64,000 bases of DNA from Morella rubra (Eukaryota > Streptophyta > Magnoliopsida > Fagales > Myricaceae), in the NCBI GenBank assembly GCA_003952965.2, contig CM025849.1:13928334-13992333 (forward strand). The letters are read 5' to 3'. Within the stretch, counting starts at the first letter, position 1. Each line of letters opens with the position of its first letter. The translations under genes were made by a program, and so were the position numbers. The notes below the pieces were generated by a model that saw only the letters and a program-made list of their open reading frames with translations, had not been told where the DNA came from and did not search any database. Below are positions 35,099-47,945 of the stretch, piece by piece.

Positions 35099-35610
35099 AG
35101 GGGCGTTTGTTTATCGAAATTTTGAGAAATATCTTTTAAATTTTTTAAATTTTTTGAATGTTGAAATTTATTAAAATTTGTGAAAAATATAAAATGTATG
35201 TGTAAAAGTATGAAGTTTATTAGAGTTTGTGAAATGTGTTTGGTATGGTGAAAATTTTGAACTCCCAAAAAAATTGGGCACACAAACTCTCCCTAGATAG
35301 AGATTCAGTTGACCACTGTATTAGATTATTTTTTTTTTCTTGATCAAACACATTACATTTTTATAGAAGTTCATTAAAAATGGAGGGACGATATTTTATG
35401 AAATTTTTTGATGAAAATGTAATTGTGTTTATTAAAAAGTAAAGCAAAATAATATTTATTTAATGCAGTTTCTTTTTTATAAAAAAATATTGAAATTTGT
35501 ATGAAAATGTATTCTTCTTTATTACAAAAAAAATTGATATTTTGATATTTGGAGTAAACAATTATTTTTCGAAATTTTAAAAAAAAAATTCTTAAACAAA
35601 CATCACCCCA
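35099..35610. mobile_element. MITE-like element with GGGGCGTTTGTTTA ends
   Basis: The left end GGGGCGTTTGTTTATCGAAA and the right end TTAAACAAACATCACCCC form an imperfect inverted pair. The interior is AT-rich and non-coding. It lies just upstream of the ADH. No clear target duplication. Confidence 0.55.
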
Positions 35611-35689
35611 GTCGCATCTCATGAAAACAAAGACAGATCTATGTTGGTTGATGGATCTTGGACTCAGTTGAGTTCGTTGATTGGGTTCT

Positions 35690-35875
35690 GTATTTTGGAC
35701 CTTTGAGCTCGGGTTGGTTTCGTGGCCCTTGAGCCTACTTTAACCCGTGTATCGGGTTGTGTGCCCTAGATTTAGATGACGGCCCATTTGAAGCACGTTA
35801 TTTTGGACTTTGTACTTTCCTCCTATTTAGTAATAAAATTTCTTAAATTGCCTAGAAAAAATAAATAGACATAGG
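35690..35875 (+). repeat. Retroposon-tail-like segment near the ADH promoter
   Basis: Carries GGCCC-type motifs and ends AAATTGCCTAGAAAAAATAA, resembling the tails near 12242 and 24834. Confidence 0.35.
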
Positions 35876-36203
35876 CAATAAAAAGGGTAATTATAAATTA
35901 GAAGTAACCTTGGAAGGTGAATCTTTCACGGTCATTTCAACAATTCATGCATCTCTTACCAGTTTTATAGAGGTTTTCTTTTTAATATCCATCTAGTATT
36001 CAGCTAATTTGTAGATTTTTTTAAAAAAGAAAGATTTATATATGTCTTTAGAATGATAAAAATTTATTGTCCATTATATAACACATTGTGCTTCATTTCA
36101 GCATTTTTATACATTTTTACTCTGTGAGGATATATTAGGCAGTGTCTTATTCTCTCTTGAGAATAGTTGTGTGTCATGTACCATAGGTTGCTAATAAAAT
36201 AAA

Positions 36204-37460
36204 GGCGAAATTGCATTCATAGCCTCTCAAGTATTAGAAAGTTGCAATTATGTCTCAAAAAATAACAAATTAGCCATTTAACTCTCTCAGGTTGTGATTT
36301 CGGAAAAAAATACCATTATGTCCCCTTCATTAATGACAAGTATTGACCAGTAGAATTAATATCACCTCAATTACATCCAGTTGCATCATGTGCCCTGACT
36401 AACCCACCCTCCCAAACACAATCAAAACAAATCACTTCAAGCAAGCATTGTTTTCCATCTCTTTTTTTTTTCTTCTGTCTCCAAATTCTCTCAACCAAAA
36501 CGTTACAAGAATCTCTCTTTGTCTCTCTCTACGATATTTGGTCAAGTTCTCACTTCCAAAGCACCAACTCTGTCTCACGAACCAACATGATGCAAACCAA
36601 AATAAATCCCTACAAGCACATTGCCAATGAAAAGATGTTTCTTTCAATTTTTTGTTTACAAGAATAAAAAACGATGAACTATCAAGGAGAGCAATAACAT
36701 TATAACAAAGAAAGAGACAAAATAGTAATAAAAAGGTCACAAGCTTGCACTATAACTGCTCAGTTTTCTTATGACTCCATGGAATTGCACCTAACATTAC
36801 ATGCAAACAAAAGCTTTTTCTATCATTCCATTCTGGTAGTTCTGGACAAACCTTCAAACAACTATACCATCCTAGTAATCTTTCGAAAAAGACACGTATA
36901 TCACCAGTGATATCCAGGTGCAGGCGATCAAAAATTTTTCGGACGCAACAAAGATTATGATCTTTGGCGGTTTTATCTCCCTACTTTGACAAGGCTAGCG
37001 AGCACGAGGTGTAGCGATGGAGAATTGGTCATGATGGTGTTGAAAGGATTAGACTCAAAGAATGATATGGCAGAAGATGAAGAACCTAAAGAAGAAGTGT
37101 AGGGTTGGGTTTTGACAGTGTTGAGTAGGAATGGCTTGTGGTTAAGTATTTGGGCTAGTATTCGACAATGCCCTTCAAGTTAGTTGTTTTTTTTGGGTAA
37201 GCTTTGTTGATTAGGCGCTGATGTGACTTAAATGGGATGACGTATTTTTATTGGGCATGCGGCTCAACTATATTAGATTAACATGACATTAATTTTATAT
37301 GTCAACACTTACCATTAACAAAGGGTGACGGAGGTGGATGAAGATGTCTCTTTTTTTTTTTTCAAAATCATGACCACATAAAATTAAATGACTAATTTGT
37401 TAGCCCGAGAACCCACTAACAATTTTTGAATACCTCAGAAAGTGTGAGTGCAATTTCGCC
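36204..37460. mobile_element. Long-inverted-repeat (MULE or foldback type) element, 1257 bp
   Basis: The left end GGCGAAATTGCATTCA pairs with the right end TGAGTGCAATTTCGCC. Similarity between the two arms runs about 200 bp inward (for example AACAAATTAGCCATTTAA against its partner near 37390). The middle (about 36420-37150) has no transposase and no recognisable captured gene; the minus frame at 36432-36740 is unassigned. The flanking 9 bp (TAAAATAAA and AAACAAACA) are similar but not identical. Confidence 0.65.
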
Positions 37461-39735
37461 AAACAAACACGGGAAAAATTGCGTCTAGGGTAAGCCCTTT
37501 TTTATATATATATTAAAAGCCCATTTTCCTGCCCTTTTTTATTTTATTTTATTTCTTTTCCAGTGTCATATCCTTGGTGTTTCAGCCGTTAGATACATTA
37601 AAGCTGAAATGCAATCCAACGATTATTAGGAGAACCAACCAGTTGTTTCAGTAGAACGCCGCTGTCGGAGGCCCGAGTACGATCTGGTTACAGTTGTTCC
37701 TATAACGTGGCGGTGTGCTAATGGACAGGCGATGGAAAAAGGACAGCGCAGTGGGCTGTAGAAGAGTGCTGCCTTTCCATGCTAATCTAAAGTAGAAATG
37801 TAGAATCCGTGTCCAGCAAAGCACAACAAACCTCTGCCGAAATCCTAACTCCCAAGTCCCAACCCAACACCCTGTCCACCTCTTTTTCGCTCTCCTATCT
37901 TTCCTCAAGAGTTATATAGATTCACCAGCACGTGCGCGACTGGAGGCTATTCCCTACACTCGCTTTCCTTCGAAGACATTTGTCTGACTCCACATCTTAA
38001 TTAAATGGGCTTAATTGGAGCAATGATAGCGTCTCCTGGAAGGAACCTTTTGTCCTTTACAACCCGTCATCCTCGCATACTTTTTCAATGTATATTTTAA
38101 ATAATTATTTTTATTATGTACGGCGAGTCAAGAAAGAGTCATACGCGGTCACTATTCACCAACCCCCTCCCCGGATCCCCAACTAAAATACGTTAAGAAA
38201 ATTAATTTATAGAAATATTGGATCATCATTGAGACATCTGGTTATGTACCTCAGACACTTTTAGAAAAGACATTATTTGAGAATACTTTGACTATGGTTA
38301 AGCTCTTCGAAACTTTTTTAATTTTAAAAATGTTTTTAAACTTAAATATGATTTTTTTACATAAAACATTTCAATTTTTAATAAAATTTTCTACTTAATA
38401 ATTAGCTTTAATTTCTGTGTAACATAACACAAAAATAAATAATATATTTTTTTAGAAAAAATTCATTAAAACTCTTTTCATAAAAATCTTATTTTCAAAG
38501 ATAGATTTGAATACATTTTAAAAAGATTTATCTTTCCAAATATCATTTCTAGACATTTACAAACACTTTAAAAATATTTTTCAAAATTTTTTTTTTAAAA
38601 AAGACTTTTTCAAAACTAAACCAAACATAGCTTTGACTCTTGTTCTTGGATGTAATTTCTTTAAACAAACCAAAAAAATAATCATAAAAGGTTATTAACC
38701 GCTTAAAAAGGTACTATAATTTATACAACGCACTGTAAAAATATATGGAATCAATTAATTCACACTATAATAAAATGTTACAGGTCTCAAATGTGCATTT
38801 TTTTTCTTTTTATAATGGGACTATTCAATCAGGTCAATAATTACATTCTGAAAGTAATAAAGGATAGAATATGAAATTGAATTTGTTTGTTCCTAAATGA
38901 CCTACTAAATTTTTTAGGATCTCTTGAAAGAAAACTTTCAACCATCAATGGACCTATTTTAATTAGATGCACATTATCGTGCCACAATATCTTGCTGCTT
39001 GGAACCGTACCTAACAATAATTTTCTAATAGATTTTGGAAAAAGACATTTCGGCAAAAGAGGCTAAAGAGCTATACTGTAGACGGAAGTTTCAAATTAAT
39101 TAGAATTTAATATTTAACGTAAACAATCGGGCACATGAGCTGGCACAATGGGAGAGTCTCTAAACAACAGACTGGCTCTCTCTCTCTCTCTCTCTCCCGA
39201 CCATTTTTTTTAATTTAACCATCCTTCTTTAATTGTAAAGATCGCCTATCGTGTTTTAATATATTTTATTTACGTTAATATGGAGTATTTTGCTAAAAAA
39301 TAATAATAATTACATGATAAGATTTTTAAAAATAATTTAATTTTTCTAAATTTATTTGATATCCTAATTTCTAATTTTAGCGGGATCGATACGTTAGGAT
39401 ATTTTAACAACTTGGTATCTAATGCCAAAATCATTCAGAAAAGAAAGGCACATATCTGAAAACAAAGAAAAGAATAAAAAACAGTAGCAAGTACACGTGT
39501 GAGGTGAGGAGTCGCGTTACGGTCAGTATAAGGTGAACCGACGAGTGACAGTAGAAACACCCAATTTTCGCCTCCTTAAAAAAAGAAAGCTTTAGCTTTA
39601 GCTTTTAGACAGGCCCCCAATGGCGGTGCCGCTGCTGCTTCTAATAGCTTAACTAATAACCAGAAACCCACACTGAGTAAACGGAACACGCCCAGATTCT
39701 TCCTCTCCTTGATTTTGTCCACTCTGGTTCAACCT
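37461..39735. other. Intergenic, AT-rich, no supported gene
   Basis: Nothing coding that I can support. Segments at about 38230-38640 are very AT-rich and end in ACTAAACCAAACATAG, a phrase typical of MITE ends, but I could not define both ends. A CT dinucleotide run lies at 39176-39196. Confidence 0.4.
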
Positions 39736-39970
39736 TTATATATGACGCATTCAACCTAATTGTTTATAGGCAACAAAGAAAAAGAAAGAGAGAGGAGAGG
39801 AGGGAGGGAGGGAGAGAGAGATAGAAGGTTGAGAAAGAGTCTTGGCTAATTAATGAGGTGTTCACACTTGATCTTTGGTTTTCTCTGGAAATGCTGAGGC
39901 TCTTTAAGGTTTACCAGTTCTTATTCACCGTCCTTATAGTTGTCTCTGTCTTCCTATCCTTCTTCACCGG
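39736..39970 (+). promoter_or_regulatory. Probable core promoter and first leader exon of the TOL gene
   Basis: TTTATATATGA near 39736 is a good TATA box. A GA-rich leader follows at 39780-39830. An ATG at 39891 opens MLRLFKVYQFLFTVLIVVSV and six more residues, a hydrophobic stretch, before a GT donor at 39970. This could be a 5' leader exon with a short upstream frame, or the first exon of an unrecognised small membrane protein. The next clear exon is 41390. Confidence 0.45.
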
Positions 39971-41389
39971 TATGTCCTAGTTTTCGTTTTCGTTTTTTTT
40001 TTTTTTTTTTTTTTTCCCTCTCTTCTTGGCCGTTAATTAGTTGCTCTTGCTCCAAGTATGAGAACAGCCAACGATTTGAATTTCTGATTTTAAAGGAACG
40101 CTGTGTTTGTCGTCTTCTTGATTTGCCTTAACTGACAACTGAGATCTGATCGAAGTTTTAATTGTAGTTTTTGGTACTGTGGGTTCTCCATTTGGTTTCT
40201 TGAAATTCTGCGCCATCTTTTGTGTTTTGGTTGGCTTTTGAAGGCTGGAATAAAGAACAAGAAAATTGGAGGATTTTTTTCTTTTTTAGTTTTTGGTTTT
40301 ACAACAACAAGTAATGTTGTGTTGTTATCTAACCTTATGAGGATTTTTGTTTGATTGGTTGTTTGCAGAGTAGCATGCTATCCGGTTTCGGTTTCGACTT
40401 CTGTTCCTACTATTGAACGCCTGTTCTTGATTGAGTTGTTGCCGTCTGTCTCTGAATGTACGTTTCAATTTTTTCAGAACATCCTAGCGGTGATCAGATT
40501 AGTTCCGCCCCTTTTACCAGTTAATGCGTGATTTCAATTTTCTTTAGTCGCACATCCACAATGAATATAACTTAGTTATTTTCCCCAGGAGTGAGTGATA
40601 GGATGGAAGCCTGGGTTGGTGCCTTTTAGCTTCGGAGAAATATTGTTGTCATTTGAGTGCGGGTTAAAAGGTGTTTCCTAAATTATGCACATTTTCTCTA
40701 CCCATAAACATTATTTGTTTACGTGCATTAACATTATCTGGGCACTATTTACTGCACCTTTTTCCTGTGTCTATCTCTGTGGCAATGGGACCGTTCTATT
40801 ATGGGTAGTCCCTTATGATATAGAAATAATAGCCTAATGTACACAATGGAGTGTAGATTAAATTCTCTGTAATGTATAACACCAAAATGAGAATTAAATC
40901 CATATGTCAGAGGTAGATTAAATTTGTGTTTGCCTCAAATGCGTATTGTTCTGGCATGCATTGTTTGACTTATAATTAGGAATTGATGGGCCATAATAGA
41001 GGGTTGAATGTAGCATACGATTCAATAATAGCTATCTCAATTGTTAGAGTCATCTCCTGGGAATATCGAATGCCTTCTGTTATATTCCTATTTTAAGATG
41101 AATGTGCGATTAATTGTGAGTGGAAATTTGAGATATCGGGATTCATTCTATGTACTTGGTTGAAGCTTGAAGATGATAAAGTCACATTGATTCTCCTATT
41201 TGCATTTATGGATGCATAAATATTTTTAAGTGTTTGCACATCAGATGTTGTCTCAAGTGATGCTGGTTTGCCTGCCTTAGTTAGGACTCCCATCTGCAAT
41301 GACTCAATTCCTATTTCTTGAACTTATGCGTTCTATACCTAACCCTGTTTTGCAACTGTTTAATGTTAAAGTTCAGAGTTAAGTGAAAG

Positions 41390-44300
41390 ATGGCAGCTGA
41401 GCTTGTCAGTTCTGCAACAAGTGAGAAACTGGCTGACATGGATTGGTCCAAAAACATTCAAATATGTGAATTAGTTGCCAGTGATCACAGGTATCATTTA
41501 TCGAATCTTTCCTTTTCATTTATTGGATAAAAGATTACTCTATAGGATTGCAGTTTCCATTGGCTGTCTAAAGTTGTTGATTAAATGTTGAGTACTATGT
41601 CAATGAGTTCTATGCTCAAATCATGCCTCCTTCCTGAAAGTAGAGGGTGGAGAACATGGTGTAGTTTAAAACAAACTGGGTCCATATGTTAATACCAACC
41701 TCATACAAAAACGAAGGGTCTTTTTCAGATGTTGATGGCATGCTGTCATGTGTGTTATTAATGTTAAGATATATACATGCATGCATGCATACATATATAC
41801 ATGCATGCATATCTGCAGAATCTAGGGGTTTCCTGTAGCCAGAAGGAATATGGTCTGTGACGTTTGAGGTAGACTTCTGTACACCTAGATCAACTCGAGC
41901 TGAGTTCTAGTTTATCTCAGTTGTTTGTTCATGTTATTGCACAAGTTTCTATTCATGAATAGCAGTAATATGGCTTGATTTTACTGTAGGTTAGTTTCAG
42001 GTGCTCATAGTGGATGTAAGAATAGTATTTTCTAGTGTGATGAAGCTTGGCTTGTAGTGCACCTCTTTGATATTCTGTCTCGATGGATCTCCATGCTTTG
42101 TTTCTATCGTTTTGGGTTTTGGAGCTCAAACTTTTGACAAGCATAATAGGAAATGTTATCTCTTATCCAATGTTGAGATCCTGATGAAAACTTGAATTAG
42201 TTTTTCAATTGAAACTATGGCGGTTGATCCATGACAGTGTGTTGATAGAGTATCCCTCTTAGAATAGGTCTTGATGGATTCTTTCTTTACTGCTAAATAA
42301 TACCCAACCCGGTTGCAAGCTTTTTTGCTTGACTCTGATTCAAATAACTTCGTCAATGACTGAAGCTCTCTTATCCAATTATTTGTATGTAGCTTCCATG
42401 GTCTTTTGCTCAACATGGCTATGTTGGTTCTAAATATGCAGGAAAGCTAGAGAGGTTATTAAAGCTATTAAAAAACGCCTGGGAAGTAAAAACCCAAATA
42501 CTCAGCTTTACGCTGTGATGGTGAGTTGGAAAGAAATTTTTTGTTGATCGTTACCCAATTTTCATTTGCTTTATTAAGGTTTCCTGAAAAAAATAAAGGT
42601 CACTGTTTCACTATATTGGGTAGTCTGTTTTTAACCTAAAGATGCAGTGATCAAATGACCTTATAGCTTGGGACAAATTCTATTGCTTCTCTGCCTGTTT
42701 TCATGACTTGCCATTCAACTATGCATTTATTTCTTTGATTTTGGCAGCTGTTGGAGATGTTGATGAGCAATATTGGAGAACATATTCATAAGGAGGTGCT
42801 TGATACTGGAATTCTCCCTATTCTTGTGAAGATAGTCAAGAAAAAGGTGTGACCTTGCTCCATGCAGACAATTACTTGCTAGTGGGTAATCGTTTGTATT
42901 TATTATTTTGATAGCGTATCTTCATTGAGCCATTTTTTTATTGGTTGCAGTCAGACTTGCCTGTAAGGGAGCGGATATTTCTTCTCCTAGATGCCACACA
43001 GACATCCGTTGGTGGTGCTTCTGGAAAGTTCCCCCAGTATTATGAGGCATATTATGACTTGGTGGTATGTATAGAAAGGCAGTACACTTCAGAGTCGTAG
43101 CATGTTTTGCTTAGTGATGAACGAGGATCTTAGTTATTTCTTTATCATAATGACTGGTGTGGATTGGGGTGATTAATTTGATGACGTACAAAGATTTTGA
43201 ATTTAGATGCACGGATTCTTTGGACATTTATTACCAAGTGATTGGATACATCTGAGCTTGTGCTCCACACTATAGTGGTGGTGGCTGTCAGGCCGGTTAG
43301 AAAATGGTGGTGATGCAAGTTGATTGAGTGGTGATGGAGCTTTGAGAGTAGTCCTGTTGAACATAGCCTCTTGCCATGAAAAAGGTGATGGGGTTTTGAC
43401 CAGAAAGGGTACCAAAATATTGTCAAAGTGGTGTAGATGCAGTGATGGTGGATATAAGGTTCCATTAAAAGGAAATAGAGAGGTTGATGAACATGGATTA
43501 TTGAGTGCTACACAATAGTAGCAATGACTATCCGTTGTAATTAAGAAATACATATTAAGGCATCTATATCAATGGTCAGCTGGAATGGAACTCAGACGGC
43601 CTCGTCGTTTTTTTGTGATTCTATGTGTGAAATAAATCCTTAATTGTATATTTATGAAATTAGCCAGCATCTCTCGTGAGAAAGTTCAAGTAGGTTTAAG
43701 GTCCTTCTGCTAGTAAACTAATGCCAAATGGGCCATTTAGAACTGATGTCTCATGGGAATTTCTATGTTTCTGTTTAAAGAGTAAAGTGCAAAGCATAAA
43801 GCATAAAGAGCCAACCAGTATGGGAAATGCAATTTTTGGTCCTAAAGTAAAAATCAATTGGAGTGCAGTTAAAATGTACAACGCATATGTGCTTTTAATT
43901 CTTTTTTTTTTTTAAAAAAAAAAAACTCTAAATGGGGGATTAAGTGCAATTTTTCCTTTTCCATTGCAATAAATGTGATGCGTTGAAAAATAGCCCTAGA
44001 TTAACAGCCAACTAAAAGTGATCGTTGATGAGTAATCCTATATTATTACAGATCTTAGGCTATTTTTCATGTGCTTGGATTTGATTATTATGGTTTGGAT
44101 TTGGTTATTACTACAATGGTTTGGGATATGTTGTACTTCTGGGGAAAACCAAATTTTCTAAAGCACAAGACCATAGAGTAAAGGTACGACTCCGATGCAC
44201 TTAATCTGTACTTAAAGAGTGCTTCGACGGATTTTTCAAGTTCCAAATCTGGGTGGATTGAAATTATATGCCTCTCAGTTCACGGGTTTATGTGGTTATC

Positions 44301-47300
44301 TTTGCTCTTTCTTTTGTTTTTTACTTTCCATTTGGACTTAACCTTTGTTTGGAGTAAGGATGATGTAGACTATTTTTAGGAGTGAAATGTGTTCCTTGTG
44401 TTCTCAACCTTTGTCAGCCTCTTGGTAATTTTGGCAGTGTTAAATTTCCACAGTTGGAGCATCTGGCTTTGATGTGGAAAATATATGATATGAGCTAATG
44501 TCTCAAGCACATGCATGTATTAAACTTACAGTGTGTCTTCATAATCTGTGTGCTTGGCAATAGTCAAGAACTTGCAAGTACAGTGCTGCTTTTTGTGTTG
44601 TGATTTTTCTTGTTATATTTTTTGCATGTTTTTATTTTATGGTCTTTCAGAGTGCAGGAGTTCAGTTTCCTCAAAGGCCACATGCTGCTCAATCAAGTCA
44701 CCCTACGTCACAAGCAAACAATAATGAGTTACCTAATGGGGAACTAGCCTCCTCTGGACATGAACAGGTTGCTCGGCTAGAGGAGCCTCAGATTATTCCT
44801 GAGTCTAGGTATCTTTTGCTTCATTGATTTATTATCTTAGTTTGGCCGACCTTTATGCCCTTTGCACTGTTTATAGATGTCCATCATGTATGTCACTGAG
44901 AATTCCCTAATCCGTATTTGTTATCCATTTTGAACTCTTTGCTATACCTACCTTAAACAATGGAAGTCATGTACCTGTGATATGTGGTGTCTTTGTGGTC
45001 AAATCTCAACTTTTTTTTAGTCCACCTTTAGATATGCATTGTGTTTGGTGACAGCTAAGGATCTAAATTGTGATGTGATTGTGTTGCCAATTCAGTAGTC
45101 TTCGACCTGCTTTACATGCGTACAATTTATGATATTCATATATTCCTCAAAGACAATAAAGCTCTTGTTAAGCATTAATATTATGTTGTGCCTGCAAATA
45201 GTCCCATTTTTTGAGTCTCTATCTGTTCCATACAGTATTATTCAGAAGGCAACTAATGCGTTGGAGGTTTTAAAGGATGTCCTTGATGCTGTTGATACTC
45301 AACATCCTGAGGTATGAAGGTGGACTATGATCTGGACTCTTGCATTTGACCTGACAAAAATCTGAGCTGCTTTGATATTGTGCTAGATGATATGATTGTT
45401 CAGATATCTTTCTTTGTAACACCTCTCCATTGTCTCTATTATTGTGGCTTTTCAAGTTTGAGTGGTTTAAATCTCATATTTTGTTTGCTTCTGTGAGATT
45501 AATGATTTCGGCAAGGAATCTTATAGCTATTTGCTTGAACCTTCCAGTGACTTGAAAGACAGTGTTTGAAGGTGGAGGGGTTTGGAATATTCTACTTCCT
45601 TCTACTTGATCAAGATAATAACCAAGAGCCTCATGACCTTGTGCCATAAAAAACTTTGGAATTATGGGCTGATCTCTTGATTGAATCTGAGTTGTGTTCG
45701 ATTTTTGAATTTCATTTAAACTTCTCTTGTTTAGTTAAAAGGTTTTACATACTCTTCTTGGTTAATTATGTATGAAGGCACTGTTGGCTGAATTGCAGAT
45801 ATGCACATCAGAGTATAAAACATGAAAAAATAAAAGAATCAAAAGATTGAAACATATGTTGAATAATCACGTCAACTATTTATTGCTGCTAATTCTTTTT
45901 CTTTTTTTTATATTTATTTGGTACGTGAAAATAATTGTATAGATAATGGTTACAGAACGAAAATTGAATTGAAATGAAATAGTTAGGAAAATAATTAAAT
46001 TGAAAATGCCAATTGATGATGGAAAAAATTTGTAGTGATAATATATGTAAAAAAGAAAAAAAAATAAAAATTAGCAATCATGTATTTGTTGTGGTTGTTT
46101 TTCTAAGGGAGCAAAGGACGAGTTGCAAAAGCAAAGTGATGCATCTTGTGATGACTTCTCGGTCTACGTTAATTCTGCCATAAGTTGGCAATTACCCTAT
46201 TGCTTTATTACTTAATTTATTATCTACACATGGTTTTTTTTTTTTTTTCCAACTTTTTTTTTTTCAGTTTAACATGAGGAATCAAGATTCTTCAGTTTAG
46301 GACTAGAAATGAAGGCTTCAATCCTTCTGGAGAAGACATTTTAGTGGGGACAGATCGAACAAAGTTCTAATTTAAAGTTCTTACTTCCATAGAGACAGAT
46401 GTTTTTGAAGTGGAGGAAAATTCTTATTCCTAGTGCTTACAAATAGTGTAGTGTCTAGAGTTGTGTTTCCTTCCATTTTCTAACAGAAGGGTGAATTCTT
46501 TCAAGTAGCTTTCCTCGGATCTATACAGTTGTCTTTTTTTTTTTTTTAGTTTAATATGGATGTCAAATACAAATGGGTATGTGCTCTCTATAAACTAAGC
46601 GTTTTGCATATACATAGCTGTTGCACAGTTAAAGCCCTATCTAATTTACCCAGGGATGAGAAGGTGGTCTCTCGAGCAATTGAATTGAATGAGCAACTCC
46701 AGAAAGTTCTTGCAAGACATGATGCCCTCATGTCAGGTAGGCCTACGTCAACTGCAAACCATTTCAGCCTTGAAGAAACAGACGGGGAAGAGGAGGCAGA
46801 GCAGCTTTTCCGGAGGTATGTTCATGTACACTGGACCTGGGTTTTCCTTGAATTTACCGTACCTTTCCTTGCTTTAATAGCTGTCTAATATCCCTTACTA
46901 AAATTGATGGACTGGATATACCCTCTGCAAGCTTAAATTTTCAGCTGGCTTGTGGGAGAAAACAGTGCAGGAATATGTTAAAAGAAACTTCCTTAGTTCA
47001 CTGATTTGAGCTGTTCTCTCTTGACTGCAAGACTCGACAGATTACGAAAAGGAAAGGCTTGTGTGAGACCTGAAGAAGAAGAGCATACAGCAGAGCGCCC
47101 CCATTTGGGCTTGCTTGGATCCTCCATTCCGGCAGAAAGGTTGAACCGTCCGCTTATACGGCCAGTGAGTTTGGAGCCATCAAGTGAACGGAATACACAT
47201 CTTCCACCTGTTGCAACCTCGCCCCTACGGGGACATATTGAGAGGGAGCCTCCCCCATCTACAATTCCACCCCAACCTGCAAAACACCTGGAGAGGGATC

Positions 47301-47470
47301 TTCCACATGTTGCAATTCCACCCCCGCCAGCCAAACACATAGAAAGGGAGAGGTTCTTCCAAGAAAACAAGACGGATGGTTCTGGTTTGAGTGGCCATAT
47401 GAGGGGGCTCTCATTACACAGTCGCGATACCAGTAGCTCTCGAAGTGAAAGCACAGATTTCAGCGAATGA
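41390..47470 (+). CDS. VHS-GAT domain TOM1-like (TOL) ubiquitin-sorting protein, 9 exons, exon 7 damaged
   Basis: TOL proteins bind ubiquitinated membrane cargo and pass it to the ESCRT route to the vacuole. Exons: 41390-41490, 42442-42520, 42748-42846, 42951-43064, 44651-44808, 45236-45311, 46108-46161, 46654-46815, 47032-47470. VHS domain: [46 protein letters not shown], then [13 protein letters not shown] domain: [20 protein letters not shown] and [19 protein letters not shown]. The C-terminal tail is Pro-rich with three ER(E/D)xP-type units. Exon 7 is only 54 bp and lacks about 32 bases of the expected GAT coding sequence (inside GAKDE...LQKQ), leaving a stop (GGA TGA) across the junction with exon 8. 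As assembled the product is about 228 residues. Resembles Arabidopsis TOL3-5. Confidence 0.8.
41767..41812. repeat. ATGC/ATAC tetranucleotide repeat in TOL intron 1
   Basis: ATACATGCATGCATGCATAC and a second similar run, largely self-complementary. Confidence 0.75.
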
Positions 47471-47945
47471 CTGTGCACTGTAAAAGACCGACCTATTTTC
47501 TTGTCGTCTGAGTTTGTATTTTAAGATTATATGATAGCGGTTCCTCATCTGATAGTGCCGGTGGGTGTTGTAGAAAGAGGCATGACATAAGAGCTAAGTT
47601 TTTTAATATGATTTATGCGTTCAACTTATTAGAGGGTTTTGCTGTGGTGTCATAATTGAGCCCAAGTTTGGACGCTTTGAACGGAATTGGGCAGTGGGGT
47701 AGCCGGCTGCTGCAAAGGAACTTTTGGATAGATGTTTCTCAATAGATTCCCTCTCCATATGTCCAAAACACAAACCACAAACCAGAAATGGGTAGCTCCT
47801 CTTGATAAATTATTACAAGCTTGTGGGGCCAACATCTTTAGAAAATGCATCTTGTTGTAGCATATATTAGTCTTCCTTGGTGTTGCGGGTCTTATCTTTA
47901 GAATTTGATACCCCTCTCTTGCTCTCGCTCTGACAATCAGAAAAG

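Noticed and set aside
43145..43553. His-rich minus-strand frames in TOL intron 4
   Set aside because: They lie within an intron, overlap in two phases and have no domain.
47006..47478. 161-codon minus-strand frame at 46993-47478
   Set aside because: Antisense shadow of the last TOL exon.
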